Assembly: GCF_001545075.1 (NCBI RefSeq)
Contig: NZ_FCOB02000004.1
Coordinates: 1-64,000 of the forward strand
DNA from: Caballeronia ptereochthonis
Lineage (GTDB): Bacteria; Pseudomonadota; Gammaproteobacteria; Burkholderiales; Burkholderiaceae
Length of the DNA stretch: 64,000 bases
Direction of reading: 5' to 3'
Shown piece after piece: positions 17,706 through 26,100 of this stretch. The notes below the pieces were generated by a model. That model did no database searches. It had not been told where the DNA came from and worked only from the letters and a program-made list of their open reading frames with translations. A program made the position numbers and the translations under genes. Positions within the stretch are counted from its first letter, which is position 1. Every line of letters begins with the position of its first letter.

Positions 17706-17726
17706 GCGAACGGGCGTGGCGTTCGC
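17706..17726. terminator. Intercistronic hairpin between CaiB and permease genes
   Basis: GCGAACG and CGTTCGC form a perfect 7-bp stem with a 7-nt loop in the 78-nt gap between two same-strand genes. On the coding strand no T-run follows, so it is more likely an attenuating or mRNA-stabilising hairpin than a full terminator. Confidence 0.4.
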
Positions 17727-17761
17727 TTTGTCTCCGATTGTTGCGTGCAAGGCTTACTGCC

Positions 17762-18910
17762 TCATTCGATGCCCCAGCCGCGCAGCACTTCGTCCGTATG
17801 CTCTCCGACGCGCGGCGGCGGACGGCGAATCTCGCCAGGCGTCTCGGACAGCGACACGGTCACGCCATGCGTCGAATAACGTCCCGCGACGGGATGCTCG
17901 ATATCGACGATCTGCTTGCGTGCGATGAGCTGCGGGTTGCTCACGACCTCATCGAGCGTCGCGACCTTCGCGCACGGCACGCCGACGCGATCCATCGCCG
18001 CGACGACATCGTGCGCCGTATGCCGCCCGACCCACGCGGCGACGATGGCGTTGATCGCGTCCGCATTCCTGAGACGCGCGTGCTGCGTCGAGAAACGCTC
18101 GTCGGTGAGCAGCGAAGACTGATCCATCGCTTCGACCAGGCGCGGGAACAAGCCGTCCGTGCCTGCCGCGAGATAGACGTACGCGCCGTCCGCGCTCGGA
18201 TAGCTGTTCACGGGCGCGGTGTAGCGGTCGGTGTTGCCGGCGCGCGTCATCGGCTGGCCGAGTTGCGCCTGCGCGGGAATCGCCGAAATCAGCATGCTGA
18301 TGGCGCTTTCGATCAGCGTCGATTCGACGAGTTGCCCGCGCCCCGTCTGGCTGCGCACGTTGAGCGCCGCCAGCGTGCCGATGGTCGCGTACAGACCCGA
18401 TGCGTAATCCACCATGAACGTGCCCGCCACGGTCGGCGGACCATCGGGCTGGCCGGTGATGCTCATGAGACCGCTCATCGCCTGGGCGATCGCATCGAAA
18501 CACGGACGTTGCGCGAGCGGTCCCGTCTGGCCGAAGCCGGAGATGCGGACCATCACCAGACGCGGATTCAGTTCGCGCAGCGCGTCCCAGCCGCAGCCCA
18601 TCTTTTCCATCGTGCCCGGACGGAAGTTTTCGATCAGCACGTCCGCTTTCGCAATCAGCTTGCGCAGCGTTTCCTGATCCTCCGGATCGCGGAAATCGAG
18701 CGTCATGCTGCGCTTGTTGCGGTTGAAGGTGATGAAGTACAGGCTTTCGCCGTTGAGCTGCGGCAGATTCTGGCGTGTCTCTTCGCCGCTGCCCTTGCGC
18801 TCGACCTTCACGACATCCGCGCCGAGATCGGCGAGCTGCATCGCGCAGAACGGCCCCGCGATGAAACGCGAGAGATCGAGTACCTTGATGCCCTCAAGCG
18901 CGCCTGCCAT
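17762..18910 (-). CDS. CaiB/BaiF family III CoA-transferase, second copy
   Basis: A 382-aa paralogue of the enzyme at 4.4 kb, with the same LDLSRFIAGPFCAMQLADLG start region and the catalytic Asp168 in GTFMVDYASG. The start at MAGALEGIKV lies inside the last 17 nt of dhaL, so the two are tightly coupled. A longer in-frame extension reads dhaL in the wrong frame. Its position directly after DhaK/DhaL suggests that it activates or transfers CoA to an acid derived from the phosphorylated sugar. The actual substrate is unknown. Confidence 0.92.
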   Translation of the reverse strand: MAGALEGIKVLDLSRFIAGPFCAMQLADLGADVVKVERKGSGEETRQNLPQLNGESLYFITFNRNKRSMTLDFRDPEDQETLRKLIAKADVLIENFRPGTMEKMGCGWDALRELNPRLVMVRISGFGQTGPLAQRPCFDAIAQAMSGLMSITGQPDGPPTVAGTFMVDYASGLYATIGTLAALNVRSQTGRGQLVESTLIESAISMLISAIPAQAQLGQPMTRAGNTDRYTAPVNSYPSADGAYVYLAAGTDGLFPRLVEAMDQSSLLTDERFSTQHARLRNADAINAIVAAWVGRHTAHDVVAAMDRVGVPCAKVATLDEVVSNPQLIARKQIVDIEHPVAGRYSTHGVTVSLSETPGEIRRPPPRVGEHTDEVLRGWGIE

Positions 18911-19553
18911 GTCCTTCCTCTTCCTGTTTGTCTTCGAGTGAAAAGCGTTCGCCGCCCGCCGCATGCAGCAGGTGCGCGAACGCGACCATGCCGGGATCAT
19001 CCATGCCGATGGAGCGCTCCGCGAACATGCGCGCCCGGCCGATCTTGTTCGTCCTGGCGCGGAATGCGTCGAGCGTCGCGTCGACGGCTTGCGTCGCGGC
19101 TTCGTATTGCGCGGCTGCATCGTCTTTGCCGCTGACCGCGATACGCACCGCATCGAGCGGATCAAGCACGGTCTTGTCGCCAAGCGATGCGCCGCCGCGT
19201 GCAATCAGCGCATCGAGCACGGCTTCCAGCAGCTCGGGCATCTGCGCCGCGTCGATCGACGCCTGCCCCGCCGTGAACTTCGCGCTCGCGACGAACGCCA
19301 CGCCCAGCAGCGTGCCGAAGCTCGAACCGGAGGCGCGGGCGCAGGCCATCGCGCAGGCCTTGAATACGCCGTCGATGTTCGATGCCGGTTGATCCAGCGC
19401 GGCCAGGATGTTCGCCGCGCACTTCTGCAAGGTGGCGCCGAGATCGCCGTCGCCCAGGCGGCCGTCGAGATCGTTCAATTCCGCGGCGAACGTATCGACC
19501 TGCGTCGCGCTTCGGCGCAGGATCGACGTCAATGTATCGACTGTGATCGCCAT
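18894..19553 (-). CDS. dhaL: Dihydroxyacetone kinase subunit L
   Basis: A 219-aa nucleotide-binding subunit of a Dha-type kinase. Mg-ADP-binding aspartates Asp30, Asp35 and Asp37 are present in LDGRLGDGDLG. The following His of the family motif GDGDHG is Leu38 here. The Gly/Ser-rich SGSSFGTLLGVAF loop is conserved. It begins 1 nt after dhaK. No DhaM phosphotransferase gene is nearby, so the enzyme is probably ATP-dependent and may act on a tetrose or other ketose rather than dihydroxyacetone, as reported for erythrulose kinases. Confidence 0.9.
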   Translation of the reverse strand: MAITVDTLTSILRRSATQVDTFAAELNDLDGRLGDGDLGATLQKCAANILAALDQPASNIDGVFKACAMACARASGSSFGTLLGVAFVASAKFTAGQASIDAAQMPELLEAVLDALIARGGASLGDKTVLDPLDAVRIAVSGKDDAAAQYEAATQAVDATLDAFRARTNKIGRARMFAERSIGMDDPGMVAFAHLLHAAGGERFSLEDKQEEEGHGRRA

Positions 19554-19554
19554 A

Positions 19555-20559
19555 TCAGACCGCACTCCAGAACGGACACACTGCCGGCGCTGCAAGCAGC
19601 GCTTCGAGTTCGCTGTCCAGACGGCACAGCGACAGCGATGCGCCCGCCATTTCCATCGACGTCGCGTAACGGCCCACGCGCGGCATGACGATGCTGATAT
19701 CGCGCTCCTTCAGCCGCTTTTCGATCCGCGCATAGAGGATGTACAACTCTTCGAGCGGTGTCGCGCCCAGCGAATTGACGAGCACCGACACGCGCTCGCC
19801 CGCGCCGATATCCGCATCCGCGAGCAGACGTTCGAGCATGTCGTCGGCCACTGCGTCGGCGCTCTTGAGCGGGCCGCGCACGATGCCCGGCTCGCCGTGA
19901 ATGCCCATGCCGATTTCCATCTCGCCCTCGTCGATGCTGAAAGTCGGCTTGCCCGCTTCCGGCACCGTGCACGGCGTCAGCGCCACACCGATGCTCACCG
20001 TCGCATCGACCGCTTTCCGTGCGATGGCGGCGACGTCGCTCAGGCTGGCATCGTTTTGTTCGGCCTTTGCGCCCGCGATCTTGTACGGATAGATCAGGCC
20101 CGCGACGCCGCGGCGCTTCTCGCGCTCCGAACGCTGCGCGCTGCCGACATCGTCCGCGACGAGCACGGTTTTCGTCGGAATGCCCTCCATCTCCAGCATT
20201 TCGGCGGCCATGTTGAAGTTCATCTTGTCGCCGCCGTAATTGCCGTACAGCAGCAGCACGCCGCGCCCGCCGTTGGCGGCTTTCACCGCTTCCATGCAGT
20301 CGAGCACGCTCGGCCCCGCGAACACGTTGCCGACCGAGCAGGCATCGAGCAGGCCTTCGCCCACGTAGCCCGTAAAGGTCGGCATATGTCCCGAGCCGCC
20401 GCCCGACACGATGCCCACCTTGCCTTCGCGCATGCCGCCCGCGCGTGCGATCACGCGGCCGGTTTCGCCCAGCTGACGATAGATGTCCGGATGCGCCGCG
20501 CACAGCCCGGCGAGCGCCTCGTCGGCATAGGCATCCGGTCGATTCAAGAGTTTTTTCAC
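19555..20559 (-). CDS. dhaK: Dihydroxyacetone kinase subunit K
   Basis: A 334-aa substrate-binding subunit. His221 in GMGIHGEPG corresponds to the histidine that binds the ketone substrate covalently, and Asp111 in YGGDKMNF to the catalytic base. GGGSGHMPTFTGYVG near residue 55 forms the active-site loop. The subunit is of normal length. It follows the TPP-enzyme gene by 24 nt and precedes dhaL by 1 nt. Expected reaction: phosphorylation of a short-chain ketose or ketose-acid imported by the ABC system. Confidence 0.93.
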   Translation of the reverse strand: MKKLLNRPDAYADEALAGLCAAHPDIYRQLGETGRVIARAGGMREGKVGIVSGGGSGHMPTFTGYVGEGLLDACSVGNVFAGPSVLDCMEAVKAANGGRGVLLLYGNYGGDKMNFNMAAEMLEMEGIPTKTVLVADDVGSAQRSEREKRRGVAGLIYPYKIAGAKAEQNDASLSDVAAIARKAVDATVSIGVALTPCTVPEAGKPTFSIDEGEMEIGMGIHGEPGIVRGPLKSADAVADDMLERLLADADIGAGERVSVLVNSLGATPLEELYILYARIEKRLKERDISIVMPRVGRYATSMEMAGASLSLCRLDSELEALLAAPAVCPFWSAV

Positions 20560-20583
20560 GGCTGTTTCCTGATTTTTATCGGC

Positions 20584-22323
20584 TCAGTACTCGAGCACGT
20601 TCTGGCCGTCGAAGATCGTGACGGGCGGATAGGCGCGCTGATCGGTGACGACATCGATCACGGTCACGCCCTGATAGCCGCACGCGGCCTTCAGCGCGGG
20701 CAGGAATTCCGACGGCTTTTCGATACGCACGCCTTCGCAGCCGCAGGCCCGCGCGATGGCCGCGTGATCGACGGGTTCGAAATCGCAGGCGTCCGTGTAG
20801 CTGTTGAAGATGACTTTTTCCGCGTGCTTTTCGTAGCCGAGAATCTGGTTGTTCAGCACGATCAGCACGACATTGAGCTTCATGCGGCGCGCCGTTTCCA
20901 GCTCGGACCAGACGTGCGCGAAACCCCCGTCGCCCGCCAGCGCGACCACCGTCGATTCGGGACGCGCCGCCTTCGCGCCCAGCGCATACGGCAGGCCCCA
21001 GCCGAGACCCGCGAGGCCGCGCGGCGTCACGAAACGCGCGCCCACCGCCCGCGCCTTCAGAAAGTTCGCGACCCAGATCGACGAATAGCTCGCATCCGCG
21101 ACGACGATCGTGTCCTTCGTCAGCACCGTGTCGAGATCGGCCATCAGGCGTTCGGGGCGCACGGGCGCGGCGTCGAGATCGACCGCCTGCTTCATGTCGG
21201 CCTGCCACGCTTCGTGGCCCGCCGCGATCTTCTGCGCGAGCTTGACGCGGGCATCGTGACGTGCGCTCAGGTCGCGCTGCTTGAGCGCATCGGTGAGGGC
21301 GGCGAGCGTGAGTTTCGCGTCGCCGACGAGACGCAGCGCATCGTAATTGCGGCCCACTTCCTGACTGTCGATGTCGAGATGGATATACCGCGCGTTCTGC
21401 GGATACAGCTTCCAGCTATCCGTGCCGTTCTGATTGGTGCGATTGCCGATCAGGAAGACGACGTCCGCGTCTTCGACCATGTCACGCAGATGGCGCGTGC
21501 GTCCGCGCGTGCCCATGAAGTAGCCGACCACGCCGACCGACAGTTCGTGTTCCTCGCTGACCGCGCCCTTGCCCATCGCCGTGGTCGCGACCGGCAGCGA
21601 CGCCGTGTCCTGCAACTTCGCGAGTTCCTGCGCCGCGTCCGACACATGCACGCCGCCGCCCGCGATGATGAGCGGCGCTTTCGCGTTCGCCAGCAGATCG
21701 GCGGCGGCTTCGACGGACGCCGGGTCCGCGACGCAGCGGTCCAGCGGGTATGTGCCGAGATTCGATGCATGCTTGCGCGGCACATTCGCGGCCGGCTCGT
21801 TGAACAGATCGATCGGCACGATCAGCACGACCGGACCCGGACGGCCCGACGCGGCGGCGGTAAAAGCCATGTCAACGTAGTCGTCGATACGATCCGCTTC
21901 CGTCACGCGGCGCGTCCACTTCGACACGCCCTTGAACAGCTCCAGATGGTCGAGTTCCTGGAACGCATTCTTGTCCGTCTGCTTGCGATGCACGTCCTGC
22001 ACGATGGCGATCATCGGCACGGACGCTTTCAGCGCTTCGGCAAGACCCGCGACGAGCAGCGTCGCGGCGGGGCCATTCTGCGCCGTCACCACCGAAACCT
22101 TGTGGGACACGCGCGCATACGCATCGGCCATATACGAGCCCGCGTTTTCAGCGCGATAGCCGATCTGGCGAATGCCGTAGTGCCGCGTCGCGAGGAAAAG
22201 CGCGGCCGGAATCGCCTGACCGAAGATGACTTCGACGCCATGACGCTTGAGCGCTGCCGCCATCGCATCCGCGACGGTCTGCGGCTGCGCGACTGCCGCG
22301 ACTTCCCCTTGATTGACCTGCAT
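20584..22323 (-). CDS. Thiamine diphosphate-dependent enzyme, acetolactate-synthase-like
   Basis: A 579-aa three-domain ThDP enzyme. Glu59 in GYRAENAGSYMADAYAR is the conserved glutamate that activates the cofactor. The ThDP/Mg motif AGDGGFAHVWSELETARR ending near LNNQ lies around residues 455-485. The central domain (IIAGGGVHVSDA) is the usual Rossmann-like fold. It is not a standard IlvB, being shorter with no IlvN partner nearby, nor Xsc or IolD by motif. Start at MQVNQGEV with TGGAGG upstream; a longer frame crosses the operator. It could cleave or condense a 2-keto acid or ketose product. Substrate unassigned. Confidence 0.88.
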   Translation of the reverse strand: MQVNQGEVAAVAQPQTVADAMAAALKRHGVEVIFGQAIPAALFLATRHYGIRQIGYRAENAGSYMADAYARVSHKVSVVTAQNGPAATLLVAGLAEALKASVPMIAIVQDVHRKQTDKNAFQELDHLELFKGVSKWTRRVTEADRIDDYVDMAFTAAASGRPGPVVLIVPIDLFNEPAANVPRKHASNLGTYPLDRCVADPASVEAAADLLANAKAPLIIAGGGVHVSDAAQELAKLQDTASLPVATTAMGKGAVSEEHELSVGVVGYFMGTRGRTRHLRDMVEDADVVFLIGNRTNQNGTDSWKLYPQNARYIHLDIDSQEVGRNYDALRLVGDAKLTLAALTDALKQRDLSARHDARVKLAQKIAAGHEAWQADMKQAVDLDAAPVRPERLMADLDTVLTKDTIVVADASYSSIWVANFLKARAVGARFVTPRGLAGLGWGLPYALGAKAARPESTVVALAGDGGFAHVWSELETARRMKLNVVLIVLNNQILGYEKHAEKVIFNSYTDACDFEPVDHAAIARACGCEGVRIEKPSEFLPALKAACGYQGVTVIDVVTDQRAYPPVTIFDGQNVLEY

Positions 22324-22347
22324 TGAAAGCCTCCAAAGATTGCGTTG

Positions 22348-22369
22348 AAACGTTTCTATAGAAACGTTT
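22348..22369. promoter_or_regulatory. Tandem AAACGTTT operators before the TPP-enzyme/dhaKL operon
   Basis: Two exact AAACGTTT cores start 14 bp apart, separated by CTATAG, and are followed by TTATTTT. They lie 25-46 bp before the TPP-enzyme ATG on the coding strand. The CTATAG spacer could serve as the -10 region, so bound repressor would occlude the promoter of the long TPP-dhaK-dhaL-CaiB operon. Confidence 0.7.
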
Positions 22370-22426
22370 TTATTTTGATGCGAAAAGAGACGCCCGCCGC
22401 GCCTCATGCGCGGCGAACATGAATCG

Positions 22427-23443
22427 TCAGCCGACGATGCCCGACGCCCAGCCCACCGTGGTGAGCCGTTGATCGGAAGCACGTCGCGCCCAGACTTCGA
22501 GTTCGACCTTGAGCCTGCCGCCGGGCACATCGGTCACGTCCGTGACGACGCCCGACAGTTCGATCGGATCGAACACCTGCAAGGGCGAGACGAACTTGAC
22601 CCTGAACCAGCCATCGGTAAAGAAGGAAGCGCCGAACGCGGTCACCATCTTTTCGCCGATGAGACCGGCTTGCTGCTGCCCCTGCACGATCAGCGTCGGC
22701 AACTCGCCCGCCCGCGCGATGCGCAGATCGTTGTGAATGTTGTGCACGTACTCGCCGATGCGCGAAAACACCGCCGCCTGCTCCGCCGTGATGGTCTTGA
22801 CCGCCGGCGCGAGCACGTCGCCCACGCGCACGTCGCGCGTGATCGTTTCGATGCGGCGGGCACTTGCGCTCACCTCGCCGGTGACGCGCTTCTCGGGCGT
22901 CTCGCTGCCGCGTCCCGCGATCTTGCCCGGCACCGTGCGCAAAATCTCCACGCCGCGATGCCGCACGATGCTGCGTCCGTCCTCGCCCGTCGCCTGCGCT
23001 TCCATCACGACATAGCCTTGTCCGCGCCGTTCGTAGGCTTCGACGTACGTGCCCTTCATGGTCACGCGTTCGCCGAGTTTCACGGGGCTGTCGAACCACA
23101 TCTGTTCTTCGGTATGGAAGCCGACAGTCTTGCTGGCGCGGTAGCGCGTCGTGAACAACTGCACGAGATCGTTGCCGAGCAGGCATGGCTGACCGATGCG
23201 CGCGCCATCGAACGGGCTTGCGCCGTCCTGCAGGTACCACGGCAGGTAATCGTCCTGCGTGAAGGAAAAGCGCTTGATCTTGTGATCGTCGACGGTGATG
23301 GTGACCGGGCCGAGCGCCTCGGGAATTTCAAGGTTCTCGAACACCGGCTCTTTCAGGCCCGCTTCGAGATCGTCCACGCCGATGGCGCGGCGCGGGTCGG
23401 TCAGGTCGCGCCAGGGGCGTTCTGCGTTCGTCGCTTCTTTCAT
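22427..23443 (-). CDS. MaoC/FAS1-like double hot-dog dehydratase
   Basis: A 338-aa protein with two hot-dog halves. The N-terminal half (residues 25-165, FAS1_DH-like; QDDYLPWYLQDGASPFDG) and the C-terminal half (residues 195-330, RVGDVLAPAVKTITAEQAAV) resemble MaoC-like hydratases acting on acyl-CoA thioesters. It starts 37 nt after the MFS gene ends. With several CoA-transferases nearby, a hydration or dehydration step on a CoA ester is plausible. No catalytic dyad could be assigned with confidence, so activity is inferred from the fold only. Confidence 0.75.
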   Translation of the reverse strand: MKEATNAERPWRDLTDPRRAIGVDDLEAGLKEPVFENLEIPEALGPVTITVDDHKIKRFSFTQDDYLPWYLQDGASPFDGARIGQPCLLGNDLVQLFTTRYRASKTVGFHTEEQMWFDSPVKLGERVTMKGTYVEAYERRGQGYVVMEAQATGEDGRSIVRHRGVEILRTVPGKIAGRGSETPEKRVTGEVSASARRIETITRDVRVGDVLAPAVKTITAEQAAVFSRIGEYVHNIHNDLRIARAGELPTLIVQGQQQAGLIGEKMVTAFGASFFTDGWFRVKFVSPLQVFDPIELSGVVTDVTDVPGGRLKVELEVWARRASDQRLTTVGWASGIVG

Positions 23444-23480
23444 TGATGGAATCCTGTTTGATGGTTCTGTGTGGCGAGTT

Positions 23481-24902
23481 TCAGGCGTCGTGATCGAGCT
23501 GCGTCAGATCCGCGCGATTGGTCTCCGGCGCGAGCCACGCACACAGCCCGCCGACGAATACGCATCCCGCCGTCACCGCCGCGAGCGGCCACGGATCGCC
23601 CCCCGACCAGACGAGCAGCGCGGCGGAGGCCATCGGCCAGAGACCGACGAGAATGCTCGGAAGCTGCGCGGCGAGCGAGATGCCGGTGTAGCGCACCTTG
23701 GTGCCGAACAACTCGGAGAAGAAGCTCGGCTCGACGGCATAGGTCGCGCCGACGCCGATGGTGTAGCCGATGAAGTACGCCAGATACACGAGCGGCACGT
23801 TGCCCGACTTCAGAATCCAGAAGAACGGAAACGCCATGACGATGCCCGTCGCCGCACCGATCATGAACGTGCCGCGCCGGCCGATCTTGTCCGACAGCGC
23901 GCCGAACGCCCAGTACGTGAACGCGCCGCCCGCTGCCGCGATGGTGCCCGCCCACAGAATGTCCTGCGTCGGCACGGTCGTGTAGTGGCTCGCGTAGGCC
24001 AGACCGATGGTTAGGATCAGATAGCCGAAGAACGCTTCGCCGAGACGCATGCCCATGGCGAGCAACAGCGGCTTGTAGAAGTGGCGCAGGACCATCGAGA
24101 TAGGCAGCTTCTCTTTGGTCACGTCCTTGTCGGCCATGCCTTCGGTACGCTTCTTCTTCGCGGCTTCCTGCGCGGCGAGGAAGGCTGGCGTTTCGGTCAG
24201 GCGAAAGCGGATGAACAGGCCGACCATCACGAGGATGATGGAGAACAGGAACGGCACGCGCCAACCCCAGCTCATCATGTCTTCGCGCGGCAGGCGCGCG
24301 ACGAGCGCGAAGGCGCCGGTCGCCGCAACGAGACCGATGGCGTTGCCGATCTGCGGCACGCTGCCGTACATGCCGCGCTTGCCCTTCGGCGCATATTCGA
24401 CCGCCACCAGCGATGCGCCGCCCCACTCGCCACCCACGCCGAAGCCCTGGCACAGACGCAGGATCACGAGCAGAATCGGCGCCCACAGGCCGATGCTGTG
24501 CGTCGTCGGCAGCAGGCCGATCAGGAAGGTCGACAGCCCCATCAGCATGAAGGTGATGACGAGCGCTTTCTTGCGGCCGTAGCGGTCGCCGACATCGCCG
24601 AAGATGATGCCGCCCAGCGGACGCACGAGGAAGCCGACGCCGAACACGGCAAAGGCCTTGATGGCGCCGATCATCGGGTCGTTGCCGGGGAAGAAAAGCT
24701 CGCCGAACACAAGCGTCGATGCCGTGGCGAAGATGAAGTAGTCGTACCACTCCACGGCCGTGCCGACCAGACTCGCGAACACGGCGCGGCGCAACAGCGC
24801 GGCGCGCTCCGCCTCGTTCGCGGGCAGCAGATTCGCCTCGCGTGCGGTGTGTCCCACGTCGCCGGCTTGCAGCCCGGCGGCCCCATCGAACGATTTTTCC
24901 AC
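23481..24902 (-). CDS. MHS-family MFS transporter
   Basis: A 473-aa metabolite:H+ symporter with 12 predicted membrane segments. The loop-2/3 motif GDVGDRYGRKKALV and the central loop of charged residues (AKKKRTEGMADKDVTKEK) are typical. The chosen start is GTG (VEKSFDG), because GGAGGAGGT precedes it by 3 nt. In-frame ATGs 54-84 nt farther up lack such a site. Tandem operators lie about 100 bp upstream. It gives the island a second uptake route besides the ABC system, perhaps for the acid form of the substrate. Confidence 0.9.
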   Translation of the reverse strand: MEKSFDGAAGLQAGDVGHTAREANLLPANEAERAALLRRAVFASLVGTAVEWYDYFIFATASTLVFGELFFPGNDPMIGAIKAFAVFGVGFLVRPLGGIIFGDVGDRYGRKKALVITFMLMGLSTFLIGLLPTTHSIGLWAPILLVILRLCQGFGVGGEWGGASLVAVEYAPKGKRGMYGSVPQIGNAIGLVAATGAFALVARLPREDMMSWGWRVPFLFSIILVMVGLFIRFRLTETPAFLAAQEAAKKKRTEGMADKDVTKEKLPISMVLRHFYKPLLLAMGMRLGEAFFGYLILTIGLAYASHYTTVPTQDILWAGTIAAAGGAFTYWAFGALSDKIGRRGTFMIGAATGIVMAFPFFWILKSGNVPLVYLAYFIGYTIGVGATYAVEPSFFSELFGTKVRYTGISLAAQLPSILVGLWPMASAALLVWSGGDPWPLAAVTAGCVFVGGLCAWLAPETNRADLTQLDHDA

Positions 24903-24997
24903 CTTACCTCCTCCGCGGGCAGCACAGGTCCGCCAGCTCCGAATGTTGTTCTCCATCGAGATTTGATCGATGTCCCTGGTCGACACGATACCTATAA

Positions 24998-25018
24998 AAA
25001 CGTTTCTACGAAACGTTT
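24998..25018. promoter_or_regulatory. Tandem AAACGTTT operators before the MFS/MaoC operon
   Basis: Two AAACGTTT cores start 13 bp apart (spacer CTACG), followed by TTATTC. The orientation and flanks match the tandem site at 22.35 kb, and the MFS gene lies on the same side. This is the right-hand boundary of the operator-bearing island. Confidence 0.7.
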
Positions 25019-25269
25019 TTATTCGGTCACTCGGGTAATCCCGGACTGACAGCGGAATTTGAGCTGCCGTCGCATGGGCGAGACGACGACGAAGGATGGG
25101 GATGGGCGCCCTGGGTCACTGAGAGCCGGGACGCGTCCTTGTAGCGCCATTGAACGGATGGACGAAAACCATGGTTAGATCGCCCGGTTTGGAGGACCGC
25201 TTGCAAGTCCAGACCGGACATTGCCTTTCGGAGCGTTGGTGATCCTGGCGAAGGCCCCGGGCACGCCGC

Positions 25270-25437
25270 GCGCCTTGGCGAGTTGATCAGATCGACGGCT
25301 GTGAGCATCGCTGGTTCGAGGACCCTGCTTCGCCCCGCACGTTGCGCGTCCATGTGGACGATGCCACCAGTGGCCTGATGCAATCGCACTTCCCGATGAC
25401 CGACTCGACCTTCGTCTATTTCGACGCCACGCGCCAG
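25270..25437 (+). pseudogene. ISNCY-like DDE transposase fragment
   Basis: An open stretch encodes DQIDGCEHRWFEDPA, then TLRVHVDDATSGLMQSHF and STFVYFDATRQ. This follows the integrase-core text of ISNCY-type transposases (QIDGSEHxWFE ... CTLLVFIDDATSxLMQLxF ... STFDYFxATR), and the second acidic residue is within VDDAT. The fragment ends abruptly at the stop of the truncated TetR gene, with no start and no HTH. The region from 25019 to 25270 shows no gene. It marks a recombination point. Confidence 0.6.
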
Positions 25438-25980
25438 TCAGGCAGTGCCCGTTGCGGGCGCCGCCTCGTACCGCTTCATCACCTCGTGCCAGATGGCGCT
25501 GATCTTCTTCGCGATATCGTCCGGACCGGGAAACGCCTCGCTGATCAGCGCATCGTTGTTGATGTATCGCTCGCTGAGTGTCTCAATGGTCATCGTGATC
25601 AGGATGCGGATGGTCCCGGCGTACTCCACGCGCTCGGCCCCCGTGAACTTGCGCCCGCGCCGTCGCCCGGAGACATGCACCACCTTCATCGCCCATTGGT
25701 CGTTGCGCGGCTCCCGGATCTTGCACAGTTCGGCGTTGCGATGAATGGCCGTGAACAGGTTCGCATTTGACGCGTAGGCCCGCGAGTACCACAGGTTCGC
25801 CTTCAGAATGGCATCGTCAGCCGGCAGGTTGCGCGAACTGCTCACGCGGCTGCCTTCGATGTAGTCGAAGAACATGTTCAACACTTCGAACACACAACTC
25901 TCGATGTCGCCGAAGTGGTTGTAGAACGTACTGCGTGCGAGACCCGATTGCTCGAACGGGTATTCGACGGTTGGATTTTG
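25438..25980 (-). pseudogene. TetR-family regulator, 5'-truncated
   Basis: The recognisable frame starts inside the HTH at EQSGLARSTFYNHFGDIESC (recognition helix and the start of helix 4) and runs through a complete 150-residue ligand domain (VFEVLNMFFDYIEG ...). Helices 1-2 of the DNA-binding domain are absent and the frame is closed by a stop about 15 codons farther upstream. A GTG start inside the remnant would give a protein without DNA-binding ability. Both ends coincide with scars: an IS fragment at the 3' side and unrelated sequence at the 5' side. Confidence 0.65.
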
Positions 25981-26100
25981 CGCGGGGTTGTCCTGAAGGA
26001 AACGCCGCGCAGATCAACGCAGAACCCGAGCGCGGCGCAAAGAGCGCAACGAGCATCGCGATCACGAAACCGGCGAGCACGACGAGCGAGCGCGACCTCG

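Noticed and set aside
14928..17750. A 940-codon open frame covering the third CoA-transferase A gene and running backward through the ABC genes.
   Set aside because: Only the last 309 codons match the family. The rest is a shadow of the ATPase and permease genes, which are clear in their own frame.
20584..22323. Assignment of the TPP enzyme as sulfoacetaldehyde acetyltransferase (Xsc) or IolD.
   Set aside because: The N-terminal text and length do not match Xsc or IolD as I recall them, and no sulfonate or inositol genes are nearby. A generic assignment is safer.
19408..22326. A 972-codon plus-strand open frame opposite dhaK, dhaL and the TPP-enzyme gene.
   Set aside because: Rich in Arg and His with no domain, as expected of the antisense of GC-rich coding sequence. 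The minus-strand genes have full motifs.
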